DNA from: an uncultured Pelagibacteraceae bacterium
GTDB lineage: Bacteria > Pseudomonadota > Alphaproteobacteria > Pelagibacterales > Pelagibacteraceae
Assembly (NCBI GenBank): GCA_902515355.1
Contig: CABXUA010000001.1
Location: 1-64,000 of the forward strand
Reading direction: 5' to 3'
Length of the DNA: 64,000 bases
Positions 9,766 through 17,827 of the stretch are shown here, in pieces. A model generated the notes under the pieces. The model was not told the DNA's origin and made no database searches. It saw nothing but the letters and a program-made list of their open reading frames with translations. The position numbers and the translations under genes are program-made. The stretch's first letter is position 1. Each line of letters starts with the position of its first letter.

Positions 9766-10958
9766 TTTTCTTTAATCGCAATTTTTTTGTTATACCAATT
9801 CATAAATATAGATATTAAAATACTTAATGTTAGATAGGTTAACATTGTTATAGAAACTATTTCTATAGCTCTACCTGTTTGCATCATGGCAGTTCCAGCA
9901 AAAACTAAAACAAGATCAGGGTATGCTATTGCAGCTGCAAGGGAAGAATTCTTTGTTAAATTAAGATATTGATTAGTTGTTGGAGGTATTATTATTCTTA
10001 AAGCTTGAGGCATAACTACTAATCTAAGTGTTTGACCTGGAGTAAGACCAATAGATGCTGCTGCCTCTTTTTGACCTTTGCCAACCCCCATAATACCTGC
10101 TCTTACACACTCAGCTATAAATGTTGCCGTATAAAGAGAAAGCGCTAATGCTAAAGCAATTAGTTCAGGTATAATTCCAACGCCACCTGAAAAATTAAAA
10201 ATTGTTGGGGACTGTTGAATTAACTCTGGATATTCAAAATCTAATTTAACTCCTCCAAATAAGAAGGTTAATAAAGGTAAAATTATTATTATTCCTAATG
10301 AAATTAAAAAAGCAGGAATTCTTTCGCCTGTAGTTTCTTGTCTTTTTTTAGCAAAAATAGAAATAGAAATAATTGCAACTATTGCGAGTATTAAAGAGCC
10401 TATAAGAATAGAAAAATTAGTCCATAAAAATCTAGGAACAAACCAACCTTTAACAGTTAAATAAGTAACATCAAAAAGGTTTATCGCATCTTGCGGAAGT
10501 GGCAAGGCTCTTAATGCTGCAAAATACCAAAAAAATATTTGTAAAAGCAATGGAATATTTCTAAAAATCTCAACATAAGTTTCTGCAAATTTTGAAACTA
10601 AAAAATTGCTAGATAATCTTGAAACTCCAACTACAACCCCTAACAAAGTAGCGAAAACTATGCCTATGACCGAAACTAAAATTGTATTTAAGAGTCCAAC
10701 TAAATATGCTCTTCCATAAGAATATGAGCCGTCGTAATCGATTAAAGAAAACTGAATATCAAATGAAGATTCTTGAGATAAAAAACCAAAACCAAAAACA
10801 ATACCTCTATTGCCCATATTTACTTGAGCATTATAAGTAAAATAGCCTAATATAAATATTATAGCTAATAGCGTTAATCCCTGAGGTAAAAACTTTTTTA
10901 GCTTAGGTCTATCCTCAAGATAGTTATTTATTCCAAAATTAAATTTTTTTATATCCAT
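9762..10958 (-). CDS. aapQ: General L-amino-acid ABC transporter permease (AapQ/BztB)
   Basis: A 398-residue inner-membrane permease. After a first membrane segment (about residues 26-44) comes a periplasmic stretch with FLSQESSFDI, then a segment containing YLVGLLNTILVS and the IFRNIPLLLQIFFWYFA segment typical of AapQ. The EAA loop reads ECVRAGIMGVGKGQKEAAAS followed by IGLTPGQTLRLVVMPQA. It pairs with AapM. The 67-base gap before it holds a strong terminator hairpin, so transcripts starting at aapJ would only partly reach this gene. Confidence 0.93.
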   Translation of the reverse strand: MDIKKFNFGINNYLEDRPKLKKFLPQGLTLLAIIFILGYFTYNAQVNMGNRGIVFGFGFLSQESSFDIQFSLIDYDGSYSYGRAYLVGLLNTILVSVIGIVFATLLGVVVGVSRLSSNFLVSKFAETYVEIFRNIPLLLQIFFWYFAALRALPLPQDAINLFDVTYLTVKGWFVPRFLWTNFSILIGSLILAIVAIISISIFAKKRQETTGERIPAFLISLGIIIILPLLTFLFGGVKLDFEYPELIQQSPTIFNFSGGVGIIPELIALALALSLYTATFIAECVRAGIMGVGKGQKEAAASIGLTPGQTLRLVVMPQALRIIIPPTTNQYLNLTKNSSLAAAIAYPDLVLVFAGTAMMQTGRAIEIVSITMLTYLTLSILISIFMNWYNKKIAIKEK

Positions 10959-10970
10959 TTAGTATCAAAA

Positions 10971-11003
10971 TAAAAAAAAGGGCTAGAAAAATCTAGCCCT
11001 TTT
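10971..11003 (-). terminator. Intrinsic terminator/attenuator between aapJ and aapQ
   Basis: On the minus strand the 12-base arm 10992-11003 pairs perfectly with 10976-10987 around a 4-base loop; the GC core is GGGCTAGA/TCTAGCCC. A T-run follows directly. The element lies inside the operon, after the binding-protein gene and before the permeases, so it should give more aapJ mRNA than aapQMP mRNA. Confidence 0.85.
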
Positions 11004-11025
11004 AATGTCTTTTTTTTAAATATAA

Positions 11026-12072
11026 TTACCTTGCTGGTGGAACGTAAAGAATTCCTCCTTTAGTCCACAGCTGATTTGGACCTCTCTTAGGTAAAATACC
11101 AGTGTCAGCTATGTGTTTTTTATAGCTTTCACCGTAATTACCTACTTGTTTGATAATCCTTAAACTCCACTCATTATCTAAACCAAAAGCAGCTCCTAAT
11201 TCACCTTCAGCTCCAACTAATCTCTTAACAGCTGGATTTTCTGAATCTTTCATAGAATCAGCATTTGAAGAAGTTATTCCATATTCTTCAGCTTCAATCA
11301 TAGTATTTAGTGACCAACGAACAATGTCTTCCCAAACTGCATCACCTTGACGAACTACAGGGCCTAAAGGCTCTTTTGAAATCGTTTCAGGTAATACTCT
11401 GTGTGCATTTGGATCTTTCATTTTTGTTCTTTGTGCAGCTAATCCAGATTTGTCAGTAGTATATGTATCACATCTACCTGCATCATAAGCAGCTACTACT
11501 TCGTCAGCTTTTTCGAAAGCTACAGGCTCATAAGAAATTCCTTTTGAATTAAAGAAGTCTCTCATGTTAAGCTCTGTTGTTGTACCAATATTCGTACAAG
11601 CAGAAATACCACTTTTGAATTGACTAGTAGAAGTTATACCAGAGTCTTTTCTAACCATAAATCCTTGTCCATCATAGAAATTTACTCCAACAAAAGTTAG
11701 ACCAATGTCAGCGTCTCTTGATAATGTCCAAGTAGTGTTTCTAGAAAGTACATCAATTTCTCCTGAAGTTAATGCTGTAAATCTTTCTTTTGCACTTAAT
11801 GGAAAGTATTTAACTTTGTCAGCATCGCCTAATGTTGCGGCAGCTACTGCTCTACATACATCTACATCGATACCAGTCCAATTTCCTGATGCATCAGCAT
11901 TAGAAAATCCTGGAAGTCCTTGTGAGACTCCACATTTTACGAAACCGGCTTTCTTTGTATTTGCTAAAGTTTTAGATTTTTTAGAACCAGCACCGCCACC
12001 TTGTTGGCCGCAAGCAACCAATAGTAAAGAAGCGCAGATTATTAAAACCAAACTTTTTAATGATTTAATCAT
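11026..12072 (-). CDS. aapJ: General L-amino-acid-binding lipoprotein (AapJ/BztA)
   Basis: A 348-residue solute-binding protein of family 3. It has a lipoprotein signal: basic start, hydrophobic core, and lipobox LVAC with the lipidated Cys near residue 21, followed by a QQGGGAGSKK linker. The binding domains carry KCGVSQGLPGFS, GIDVDVCRAVAAA, LTSGEIDVLSRNTT and the C-terminal NYGESYKKH with RGPNQLW segments of AapJ. It captures L-amino acids in the periplasm. The frame opens at 12081, but the AAGGGA Shine-Dalgarno is correctly spaced (9 bases) only for the ATG at 12072. Lipid anchoring is unusual, since most AapJ proteins are soluble. First gene of its operon, with a hairpin in its leader. 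Confidence 0.93.
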   Translation of the reverse strand: MIKSLKSLVLIICASLLLVACGQQGGGAGSKKSKTLANTKKAGFVKCGVSQGLPGFSNADASGNWTGIDVDVCRAVAAATLGDADKVKYFPLSAKERFTALTSGEIDVLSRNTTWTLSRDADIGLTFVGVNFYDGQGFMVRKDSGITSTSQFKSGISACTNIGTTTELNMRDFFNSKGISYEPVAFEKADEVVAAYDAGRCDTYTTDKSGLAAQRTKMKDPNAHRVLPETISKEPLGPVVRQGDAVWEDIVRWSLNTMIEAEEYGITSSNADSMKDSENPAVKRLVGAEGELGAAFGLDNEWSLRIIKQVGNYGESYKKHIADTGILPKRGPNQLWTKGGILYVPPAR

Positions 12073-12100
12073 ATTAATCATTCCCTTTTTGTTTTATTGT

Positions 12101-12138
12101 TAACAATACTTTGAAATATATTTTCAAAGAAATTGTTA
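12101..12138 (-). promoter_or_regulatory. Long imperfect hairpin in the aapJ leader
   Basis: An eight-base arm CTTTGAAA (12109-12116) pairs with the TTTCAAAG arm (12122-12129) around a 5-base loop. A second 7-bp stem TAACAAT/ATTGTTA (12101-12107 with 12132-12138) continues it after a small internal loop. It ends about 29 bases before the aapJ start codon. It could stabilise the mRNA or bind a regulator; no T-run follows, so it is not a terminator. Confidence 0.45.
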
Positions 12139-12244
12139 GGAGTATTTAATATTTAGGTGAACAGTTCAAGAGTGCTTATTTACACTGTGACACTACATAT
12201 GGTAATTTTATTAAATTTTTACAAAATCTAATTATTTACAACTT

Positions 12245-12321
12245 TGGCGCGCCCTGAAGGATTCGAACCTCCGACCCTCGGTTTAGAAAACCGATGCTCT
12301 ATCCAGCTGAGCTAAGGGCGC
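12245..12321 (-). tRNA. tRNA-Arg (TCT)
   Basis: On the minus strand the acceptor GCGCCCT (12315-12321) pairs with AGGGCGC (12249-12255). The D-arm has AGCTGGAT, the anticodon loop TTTCTAA gives TCT, and the T-arm contains GGTTCGAATCC. The discriminator is G and CCA is encoded (12245-12247). It lies 58 bases beyond the end of the DUF4396 gene and upstream of the aapJ leader, all on the same strand. Confidence 0.96.
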
Positions 12322-12379
12322 TTTGAAGAGCAATATAACTAACAAGCTAAACAATGTTAACTACTAATTTATTTAGAGT

Positions 12380-12829
12380 TTAATGACAAGCTTCATTAAA
12401 TTTTTTTAATCTCCAATAGTTGTAAGGCCAAGGTGTTAGAAATCCAACAATCAGCATGATAGGAACAACCCACAGGTTAATGATTGCTCCACCTGTTAAA
12501 ATATAATCAGTCAAATTCATAACTATTTCCATACTTATCATTGATATAAAACTCATACCTAAAGCAGTTTGAATAGCTTCTTTGAATTTAAATTTTTGTT
12601 TCAATAAAATTAAAGTTTCTAATATTACACTAGTGATCAAACCATTTATAATTGCTAATATCATAATAAATAAAACTGGAAGTTGAGATTGGATTAATTG
12701 AAAATATAATATAGTACCAAAGTCGCCTATAGAACAACCTAATAAACACCACAAAGTATTTTTCGCACTCTTTTTCCAAGTAGGCTTACAATACCAGTCA
12801 AAATTATTCTTATCAGAACTAAAACTCAT
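12380..12829 (-). CDS. DUF4396-like membrane protein in the iron-transport operon
   Basis: A 149-residue protein with four hydrophobic segments. It contains WCLLGCSIGDFGTI near residues 27-40, a conserved stretch by which I recognise the DUF4396 family, and a histidine at the C terminus (NEACH). Cys28, Cys32 and the Asp in GDFG could bind a metal, but that is inference. Its start lies 8 bases beyond the fbpC stop, so it is transcribed with the iron(III) transporter. No function is established for the family. The position suggests a part in iron or other metal handling at the inner membrane. Confidence 0.72.
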   Translation of the reverse strand: MSFSSDKNNFDWYCKPTWKKSAKNTLWCLLGCSIGDFGTILYFQLIQSQLPVLFIMILAIINGLITSVILETLILLKQKFKFKEAIQTALGMSFISMISMEIVMNLTDYILTGGAIINLWVVPIMLIVGFLTPWPYNYWRLKKFNEACH

Positions 12830-12837
12830 TTTTAATT

Positions 12838-13908
12838 TTAAAAACAGACTAAGTGATCGATATAAATTGGAGTTTTTATTCCAAATTTTTCAGCTTTTTC
12901 ATGTTGATGTATATGATGTGAATGCACAAATACTGGGATATGTTCTCCTTGTTTTGTTTTAAGTGTATATATAAAATTTGTGCCTCTAAATTTTCTATCA
13001 ACCACTTCTAATTGTAGTTTGCTTTGATCATCATGAATAAGATCTTCTGGCTGAAGAAGAAGTTTTACACTTTTGCCAGCTGGATAAGTTTTTAATAATT
13101 TGCCTTTTATTTCGCCTAACTCTTCATGTTGTAAACTATGAACAGCACAATCGTTGTTATTCACTTTTACGTTAACAAAAACTCCTTTATTTAGGAATTT
13201 TGCGACTTCAAGAGAGTTTGGTTCGTGATGTACATTGTAAGGAACATCGTATTGTTTTAATTCTTGATTTAAAATTATTCCACATCTGTCAGCTAAAGAA
13301 AAGGCCTCGTAAGAGTCATGAGTAACGATAATGGTTGTTAAATTTATTTTTTTTAAAAGTTTTTTAACAGAATATTGTATTTCGTCTTTTAAATTTTGAT
13401 CAATATAGGAAAATGGTTCATCTAGTAATAATAGGTCAGGTTTGGACATCAACGATCTAGCTAAAGAAACTCTTTGTGCTTCACCTCCGCTTATTTGATG
13501 TGGAAACTTTTCTAAAATAGATTCTATATGAAGTAATTTAATTATATCTTCAGTTTCATAAGAAAAGCCATTGCCATTTGATCTTTTTCTGCCAAAATTA
13601 ATATTATCAATAACTTTATAGTTAGGGAATAAGGAATTATCTTGAAATGATAATGCTATGTTTCTTTTTTCTGGATCAGTGTGAGTATGATTAGACGAAA
13701 TTAATTTATCTTTCAGGAAGATTTCACCAGAGCTTAATTTTTGCAATCCTGCAATAGTTCTAAGAATAGTTGTTTTGCCCACTCCCGATGGCCCCAACAG
13801 AGAAATAATTTCTCCTTTTTCTTTAATTTGTAAATTAACATTATTTACTTTGTTTTTCTCGCTTGCAACAAAGTTGCCATCTTTAATTTCAAAAAAACAA
13901 TTCGACAT
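12838..13908 (-). CDS. fbpC: Iron(III) ABC transporter, ATP-binding subunit
   Basis: A 356-residue ATPase of the FbpC/SfuC group. Walker A is GPSGVGKTT (about residues 38-46), the signature ISGGEAQRVSLARS, Walker B LLLLDEP, and the switch VTHDSYEAF. The last 120 residues form a TOBE-like regulatory domain (LLLQPEDLI) and end in a histidine-rich stretch (FVHSHHIHQHE), which is unusual and might bind metal. It energises iron uptake through FbpB. Spacing is 13 bases from fbpB and 8 bases to the DUF4396 gene. Confidence 0.9.
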   Translation of the reverse strand: MSNCFFEIKDGNFVASEKNKVNNVNLQIKEKGEIISLLGPSGVGKTTILRTIAGLQKLSSGEIFLKDKLISSNHTHTDPEKRNIALSFQDNSLFPNYKVIDNINFGRKRSNGNGFSYETEDIIKLLHIESILEKFPHQISGGEAQRVSLARSLMSKPDLLLLDEPFSYIDQNLKDEIQYSVKKLLKKINLTTIIVTHDSYEAFSLADRCGIILNQELKQYDVPYNVHHEPNSLEVAKFLNKGVFVNVKVNNNDCAVHSLQHEELGEIKGKLLKTYPAGKSVKLLLQPEDLIHDDQSKLQLEVVDRKFRGTNFIYTLKTKQGEHIPVFVHSHHIHQHEKAEKFGIKTPIYIDHLVCF

Positions 13909-13921
13909 TTTTCTGATTATA

Positions 13922-15538
13922 TTAGTTTTTTTGTGAAAGTATATATTTCGATGAAAATATTATAAGAATTGTTGCCCAACTAATCAAAAACAAAGAAGGT
14001 AATGCCGCGGCCTCTAAAAGGTCCTGAGATGCATAAACATATGCCTGAGTAGCAAAAGTCTCAAAATTAAAAGGTCTAAGTATCATCGTTATAGGTAATT
14101 CTTTTATAATTTCAAGAGATATAAGGACAACTATTAAAATTATGTTATTTTTTAAATAAGGAATGTGAATCTTGGAAAATGTTTTAATTTTAGAATAACC
14201 AAGTAAATATGCGCTCTCATCAATTGAGCTATTTATTTTATCGTAACTTGATTTTATTCCATTAAAAGAAAGAGAGAAAAATCTTATAAAATATGCAAGT
14301 ATTAACCCAAAGATTGAACCGATAAATAATTTTTTAGTACTTCCAATACTAGAAATATCATTAATCAAATCACTGAGATTTGAAAAAAATGTAATAAAGG
14401 CTACAGCTAATATTACGCCTGGGATAGCATATCCTGAAATTGAAAAGTTTGTTAAATAATTTAAAATTTTACTTTTTGATATTCTGCTACCGTAATTAAT
14501 AAACAAAGAGATAAAAACTAAAACGAAACTAGCTAATCCAACTAAATACATTGTGTTTAAATTAATTTTTAAAATATTAATGTCTTGGATATATTTGGGA
14601 AATTTTAAAGTCCAATATATCATTTGTGAGACTGGAAAAATAAAACTGATAAAAAAAACTAAAAAACAAAAAGAAAAAGCTAATAAAGACTTTTTACCAG
14701 TTAACTTAATTTTATTTATAGGCTTGTATCCTCTGCCTGGTTGATGATACTTAGCTTCTTTTCTGGAATATATTTCTATAGATAATAGAGTAAGTACAAA
14801 TATTAATAGAATAAAAGAAATTTGATTTGCTGAATTTAGGTCATCAAAAGAAAGCCAAGAATTATAAATTCCAGTTGTTAACGTCGAAACACTAAAAATT
14901 GATACTGTTCCAAAATCAGATAAACATTCCATGGCTACTAAAGCTAAACCTGCAATAATAGCTGGCCTGGCTGAAGGAAGAATAATTTTAAATAAAGTTT
15001 CTCTTTCAGTTAATCCAAGGTTTTGACCAACTTCGATATAGTTGTTGGATTGGAAAAAGAATGAAGATCTTGTCAGTACATATACGTAAGGAAATAAAGA
15101 AAAACTAATAGCTATAATTGATCCTGTCAATCCGTCTAATTTAGGTATATGGAGATTATAATTATATTCTCCAAAAAAATTTGTAAGTATTGAATAAGCG
15201 GTTCCATAATTTTCAAAAAATGCAATTATTGAAAATGCAAATATATATCCAGGTATTGCAAATGCTAAAATTAACGCCCAACTAAAAAAATTGCAGAATG
15301 GAAATTCATAAAAAGAAATAAAATATGCAGAAATTACTCCAAGTAAAAATGTTATAGATAAAACTGAAATTAATATTATGAAAGAATTGCTAACATAGTC
15401 TAAAAGAAAAGTGTTTTTTAATACATTGAAATAATTACTTGTTTCAGAAAAAAAACTAAAAAAAATAGTAATAATCGGTAAAGCTACAATTGAAGCAACA
15501 AATAATGAACTAAAAAACCATATATTATATTTTGTCAT
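13922..15538 (-). CDS. fbpB: Iron(III) ABC transporter, fused double permease
   Basis: A 538-residue inner-membrane protein with about twelve hydrophobic segments, arranged as two tandem permease units. Each unit has an EAA loop: IEVGQNLGLTERETLFKI followed by LPSARPAI in the first, and IDESAYLLGYSKIKTFSKI followed by HIPYLKNN in the second. This fused form is standard for FbpB/SfuB-type Fe(III) importers. It passes iron delivered by FbpA. An 89-base gap with a long inverted repeat separates it from the upstream small gene. Confidence 0.91.
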   Translation of the reverse strand: MTKYNIWFFSSLFVASIVALPIITIFFSFFSETSNYFNVLKNTFLLDYVSNSFIILISVLSITFLLGVISAYFISFYEFPFCNFFSWALILAFAIPGYIFAFSIIAFFENYGTAYSILTNFFGEYNYNLHIPKLDGLTGSIIAISFSLFPYVYVLTRSSFFFQSNNYIEVGQNLGLTERETLFKIILPSARPAIIAGLALVAMECLSDFGTVSIFSVSTLTTGIYNSWLSFDDLNSANQISFILLIFVLTLLSIEIYSRKEAKYHQPGRGYKPINKIKLTGKKSLLAFSFCFLVFFISFIFPVSQMIYWTLKFPKYIQDINILKINLNTMYLVGLASFVLVFISLFINYGSRISKSKILNYLTNFSISGYAIPGVILAVAFITFFSNLSDLINDISSIGSTKKLFIGSIFGLILAYFIRFFSLSFNGIKSSYDKINSSIDESAYLLGYSKIKTFSKIHIPYLKNNIILIVVLISLEIIKELPITMILRPFNFETFATQAYVYASQDLLEAAALPSLFLISWATILIIFSSKYILSQKN

Positions 15539-15557
15539 AAATTTTTCTACATAAAGT

Positions 15558-15612
15558 CTCTGGCTAAAGCGGCTTTCTATTTAAAGATATTTAGCATGCA
15601 TTTAAGCCAGAG
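15558..15612 (-). repeat. Inverted repeat in the gap before fbpB
   Basis: CTCTGGCT (15558-15565) and AGCCAGAG (15605-15612) are perfect complements separated by 39 bases that can themselves fold (AAAGCGGCTTT at 15566-15576). It lies between the small CxxC gene and fbpB. It may be an RNA processing or stabilising element that lowers permease expression relative to fbpA; there is no T-run, so a terminator is unlikely. Confidence 0.45.
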
Positions 15613-15627
15613 TTATTGACGTCAAAT

Positions 15628-15789
15628 CTAATCTTTTTTAAAAATAGAGAATACAATTTTTTTAAATTTTTGTGTAGTCATTACTGAGATGTTCTTTTTA
15701 GAAATTCTATTTTCCATTTTTTTTGCTTCACTTAAACAAGGCGAACAACCAGTTTTTAACTTATTTAAATTAATATGTTTTTTGGTCAT
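15628..15789 (-). CDS. Small CxxC protein (53 residues) inside the iron-transport operon
   Basis: A short frame of 53 codons that starts 25 bases after the fbpA stop and ends 89 bases before fbpB on the same strand. A GAGG Shine-Dalgarno lies 3 bases before the ATG, a little close. The product is basic (about 15 Lys/Arg) and has one CxxC motif, GCSPC at residues 14-18, and no signal peptide or membrane segment. I do not recognise the family. A CxxC pair in an iron operon suggests metal binding or thiol redox, but two cysteines alone do not make a cluster site. The evidence is position, start signal and composition. Confidence 0.5.
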   Translation of the reverse strand: MTKKHINLNKLKTGCSPCLSEAKKMENRISKKNISVMTTQKFKKIVFSIFKKD

Positions 15790-15814
15790 TCGCCTCGTAT
15801 CATTAACAAACGAT

Positions 15815-16837
15815 TTATTTCCAACCAGCAGATGTCATTGCTTCAAGAGCATCTGCTTGTCTTTTTCCATAGTTAACAACTTTAGTTTTAAGATCTTGTT
15901 TAAAATCTAATCCCATATTAACTACTAGTGGATGTGGTGAAACACCTGCAATCATAGGATACTCAAAAGTATTATTTACTATGTGCTCTTGAGCTTCTTT
16001 GCTAAGTAGAAACTCTACTAATTTAATTGCATTTCCTTTATTTGGTGCTCCTTTAACTAACCCTGCGCCACTTATATTCATGTGTGTACCTCTTCCGTCT
16101 TGATTAGGAAAAAAAGGTTTTACTTTTTTAGCTGCAGCTTGTTGCTCAGGACCTTTTTTACCCGACAGCATAAGTGCAAGATAATAAGTATTAGCTACTG
16201 CAATGTCAGCTTCTCCTGCTGCAACAGCAAGTATTTGGGCTCTATCATTGCCTTTAGGAGCTCTTGCCATATTAGATACCATTCCTTTTGCCCATTGAGC
16301 AGTCGCACCTTTTCCATTGTTTTTGATCAATGAAGCTACAAGTGATTGATTGTAAATATTATTCGAAGCTCTTATTACAACTCTGCCTCTCCATTTCGCA
16401 TCAGCTAAACTCTCATAAGTTAAACCTGCTAATTCAGAACCAGTAACTCTTTCAGGTGCAAAATAAACTATTCTAGCTCTTTTTGCTATTCCTACCCACT
16501 GAGAAGTTCTGAAGTTACTTGGTACAGCTGACTTAATTGCTGAAGTTGTTAAACCACCTTGAAGCATTCCCTTTGCTTTAAATGCTCCTAATCTTCCAGC
16601 GTCAGCAGTAATATAAAGATCGGCTTTGCTATCTGAACCTTCCTCAATAATTCTTTTTTCTAATGCTCCTGATTTTCCCGATACAACATTTACTTTTATG
16701 CCTGTTTTAGCTGTAAATTTTTCATACAATTGAACGTCTGAGTCATAATGACGTGCACTGAAAATATTTACTTCATTTGCAAATAAACTTCCTATAGTTA
16801 AGAAATAAATTACAAATATTGTTATTGTTTTTTTCAT
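15815..16837 (-). CDS. fbpA: Iron(III)-binding periplasmic protein
   Basis: A 340-residue solute-binding protein of the FbpA/FutA type. It has a cleavable signal peptide (cut probably after LFA), then the hallmark NIFSARHYDSD segment, the KADLYITADAGRLGAF segment, and the TYY tyrosine pair (DIAVANTYYLAL) that coordinates Fe(III) in this family. It captures ferric iron in the periplasm for FbpB/FbpC. The frame opens at 16849, but GGGAGA there is the Shine-Dalgarno for the ATG at 16837. It is first in its operon, and a perfect Fur box sits 20 bases upstream of the start, so iron repression is expected. Confidence 0.94.
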   Translation of the reverse strand: MKKTITIFVIYFLTIGSLFANEVNIFSARHYDSDVQLYEKFTAKTGIKVNVVSGKSGALEKRIIEEGSDSKADLYITADAGRLGAFKAKGMLQGGLTTSAIKSAVPSNFRTSQWVGIAKRARIVYFAPERVTGSELAGLTYESLADAKWRGRVVIRASNNIYNQSLVASLIKNNGKGATAQWAKGMVSNMARAPKGNDRAQILAVAAGEADIAVANTYYLALMLSGKKGPEQQAAAKKVKPFFPNQDGRGTHMNISGAGLVKGAPNKGNAIKLVEFLLSKEAQEHIVNNTFEYPMIAGVSPHPLVVNMGLDFKQDLKTKVVNYGKRQADALEAMTSAGWK

Positions 16838-16856
16838 ATATTCTCCCATCTATTTT

Positions 16857-16871
16857 TGATAATCATTATCA
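16857..16871 (-). promoter_or_regulatory. Fur box (perfect 7-1-7) before fbpA
   Basis: TGATAATCATTATCA matches the 7-1-7 Fur consensus (TGATAAT-N-ATTATCA) at every position. It begins 20 bases upstream of the fbpA start codon. A Fur-family repressor bound here with Fe(II) would shut off the iron operon. Confidence 0.85.
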
Positions 16872-16878
16872 ATTTAAA

Positions 16879-16899
16879 TGATAATGAGAATAGTTATCA
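16879..16899 (-). promoter_or_regulatory. Second, imperfect Fur-like inverted repeat
   Basis: TGATAA (16879-16884) and TTATCA (16894-16899) are inverted half-sites 9 bases apart, starting 7 bases beyond the perfect Fur box. Together they form a tandem array of four half-sites over 43 bases, suggesting two repressor dimers. The spacing differs from the 7-1-7 model. Confidence 0.55.
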
Positions 16900-16940
16900 T
16901 TAGCAGAAGTGTCGCACCTAAGCTATAATAAATATTGAGT

Positions 16941-17810
16941 TTATCTAGTTTTTATATTGTCTTGGGGTATAATTTTTTGAGTAATTCTATCAAGAACTAT
17001 AGCTAATATTACTATGCCTGTTCCACCTATTACAGCTCCACCTATGTCTAATCTTCCTAACGCCACATATACCGTAAGGCCTAATCCACCTGCACCAATT
17101 AGTGCAGCTATTACTACCATCGATAAGGCTAACATCAGAGTTTGATTTACCCCAGCCATTATAGTCTTCAAGGCTAAAGGTATTTCTATTTTGCTTAATA
17201 TGAGTAATTTAGATAATCCCAAACTAGCGCCAGCTTCTTTAAAACCTTTTCCTACTTGTCTTATGCCAAGATTTGTCAGTCTTATAATTGGAGGTAAAGC
17301 AAATATAATAGTTGCTACAACCCCAGGGGTTAAACCCACTCCAAATAACATAACTACTGGGATTAAATAAACAAAGCTTGGTATTGTTTGCATGATATCT
17401 AAAATTGGTCTTAAAATAGTTTCAAATAAATTACTTCTAGAAGCAGCGATACCTAAAGGAATTCCAATAATCATACAAAATATTACTGCTGTAAATATCA
17501 TTGCCAATGTTGTCATAGTTTCTTTCCAAAGATCAACTAAGTCTATAGAAATTAAAGCAAGTGATGCGAAAATTGCAAATTTAAGGCCATTAGTTTTCCA
17601 AGCAATAAATGCAAAAATAAGAATTACGATTGGAAACGGAATAAAATTAAAAAATGTGTCTAAGCCATCTAAAGTGGCGTCAATGGGAGCTGCAAGCTTT
17701 TTAAAGAGTGGTCGTTGTGTAAACAACCACTCTTTAATATGTTTTTCAATCCATTCTGCGATCGGAATATAAACTTCGTAATCAGAAGGAGCTACTTTTA
17801 AGTCTTTCAC
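16941..17810 (-). CDS. proW: Glycine betaine/proline ABC transporter permease
   Basis: A 289-residue inner-membrane protein with six or seven hydrophobic segments. The ProW family EAA loop reads IRQVGKGFKEAGASLGLSK, with MQTIPSFVYLIPVVMLFG and LALSMVVIAALIGAGGLG segments. The 60-residue N-terminal arm before the first membrane segment is seen in ProW/ChoW. It imports compatible solutes such as glycine betaine, proline or a related quaternary amine. A 17-base gap separates it from proX. No ATPase gene (proV) follows; instead the operon ends at the fbpA control region. Confidence 0.92.
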   Translation of the reverse strand: MKDLKVAPSDYEVYIPIAEWIEKHIKEWLFTQRPLFKKLAAPIDATLDGLDTFFNFIPFPIVILIFAFIAWKTNGLKFAIFASLALISIDLVDLWKETMTTLAMIFTAVIFCMIIGIPLGIAASRSNLFETILRPILDIMQTIPSFVYLIPVVMLFGVGLTPGVVATIIFALPPIIRLTNLGIRQVGKGFKEAGASLGLSKLLILSKIEIPLALKTIMAGVNQTLMLALSMVVIAALIGAGGLGLTVYVALGRLDIGGAVIGGTGIVILAIVLDRITQKIIPQDNIKTR

Positions 17811-17827
17811 TTAATTAAGTGTCAAAC

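Noticed and set aside
11705..12103. 132-codon plus-strand frame opposite aapJ
   Set aside because: It lies on the reverse of the conserved binding-protein gene and runs across its signal peptide and leader; no start signal or family match.
15689..15910. 73-codon plus-strand frame crossing the fbpA end
   Set aside because: It is antisense to fbpA and to the CxxC gene; hydrophobic composition is what AT-rich reverse frames give.
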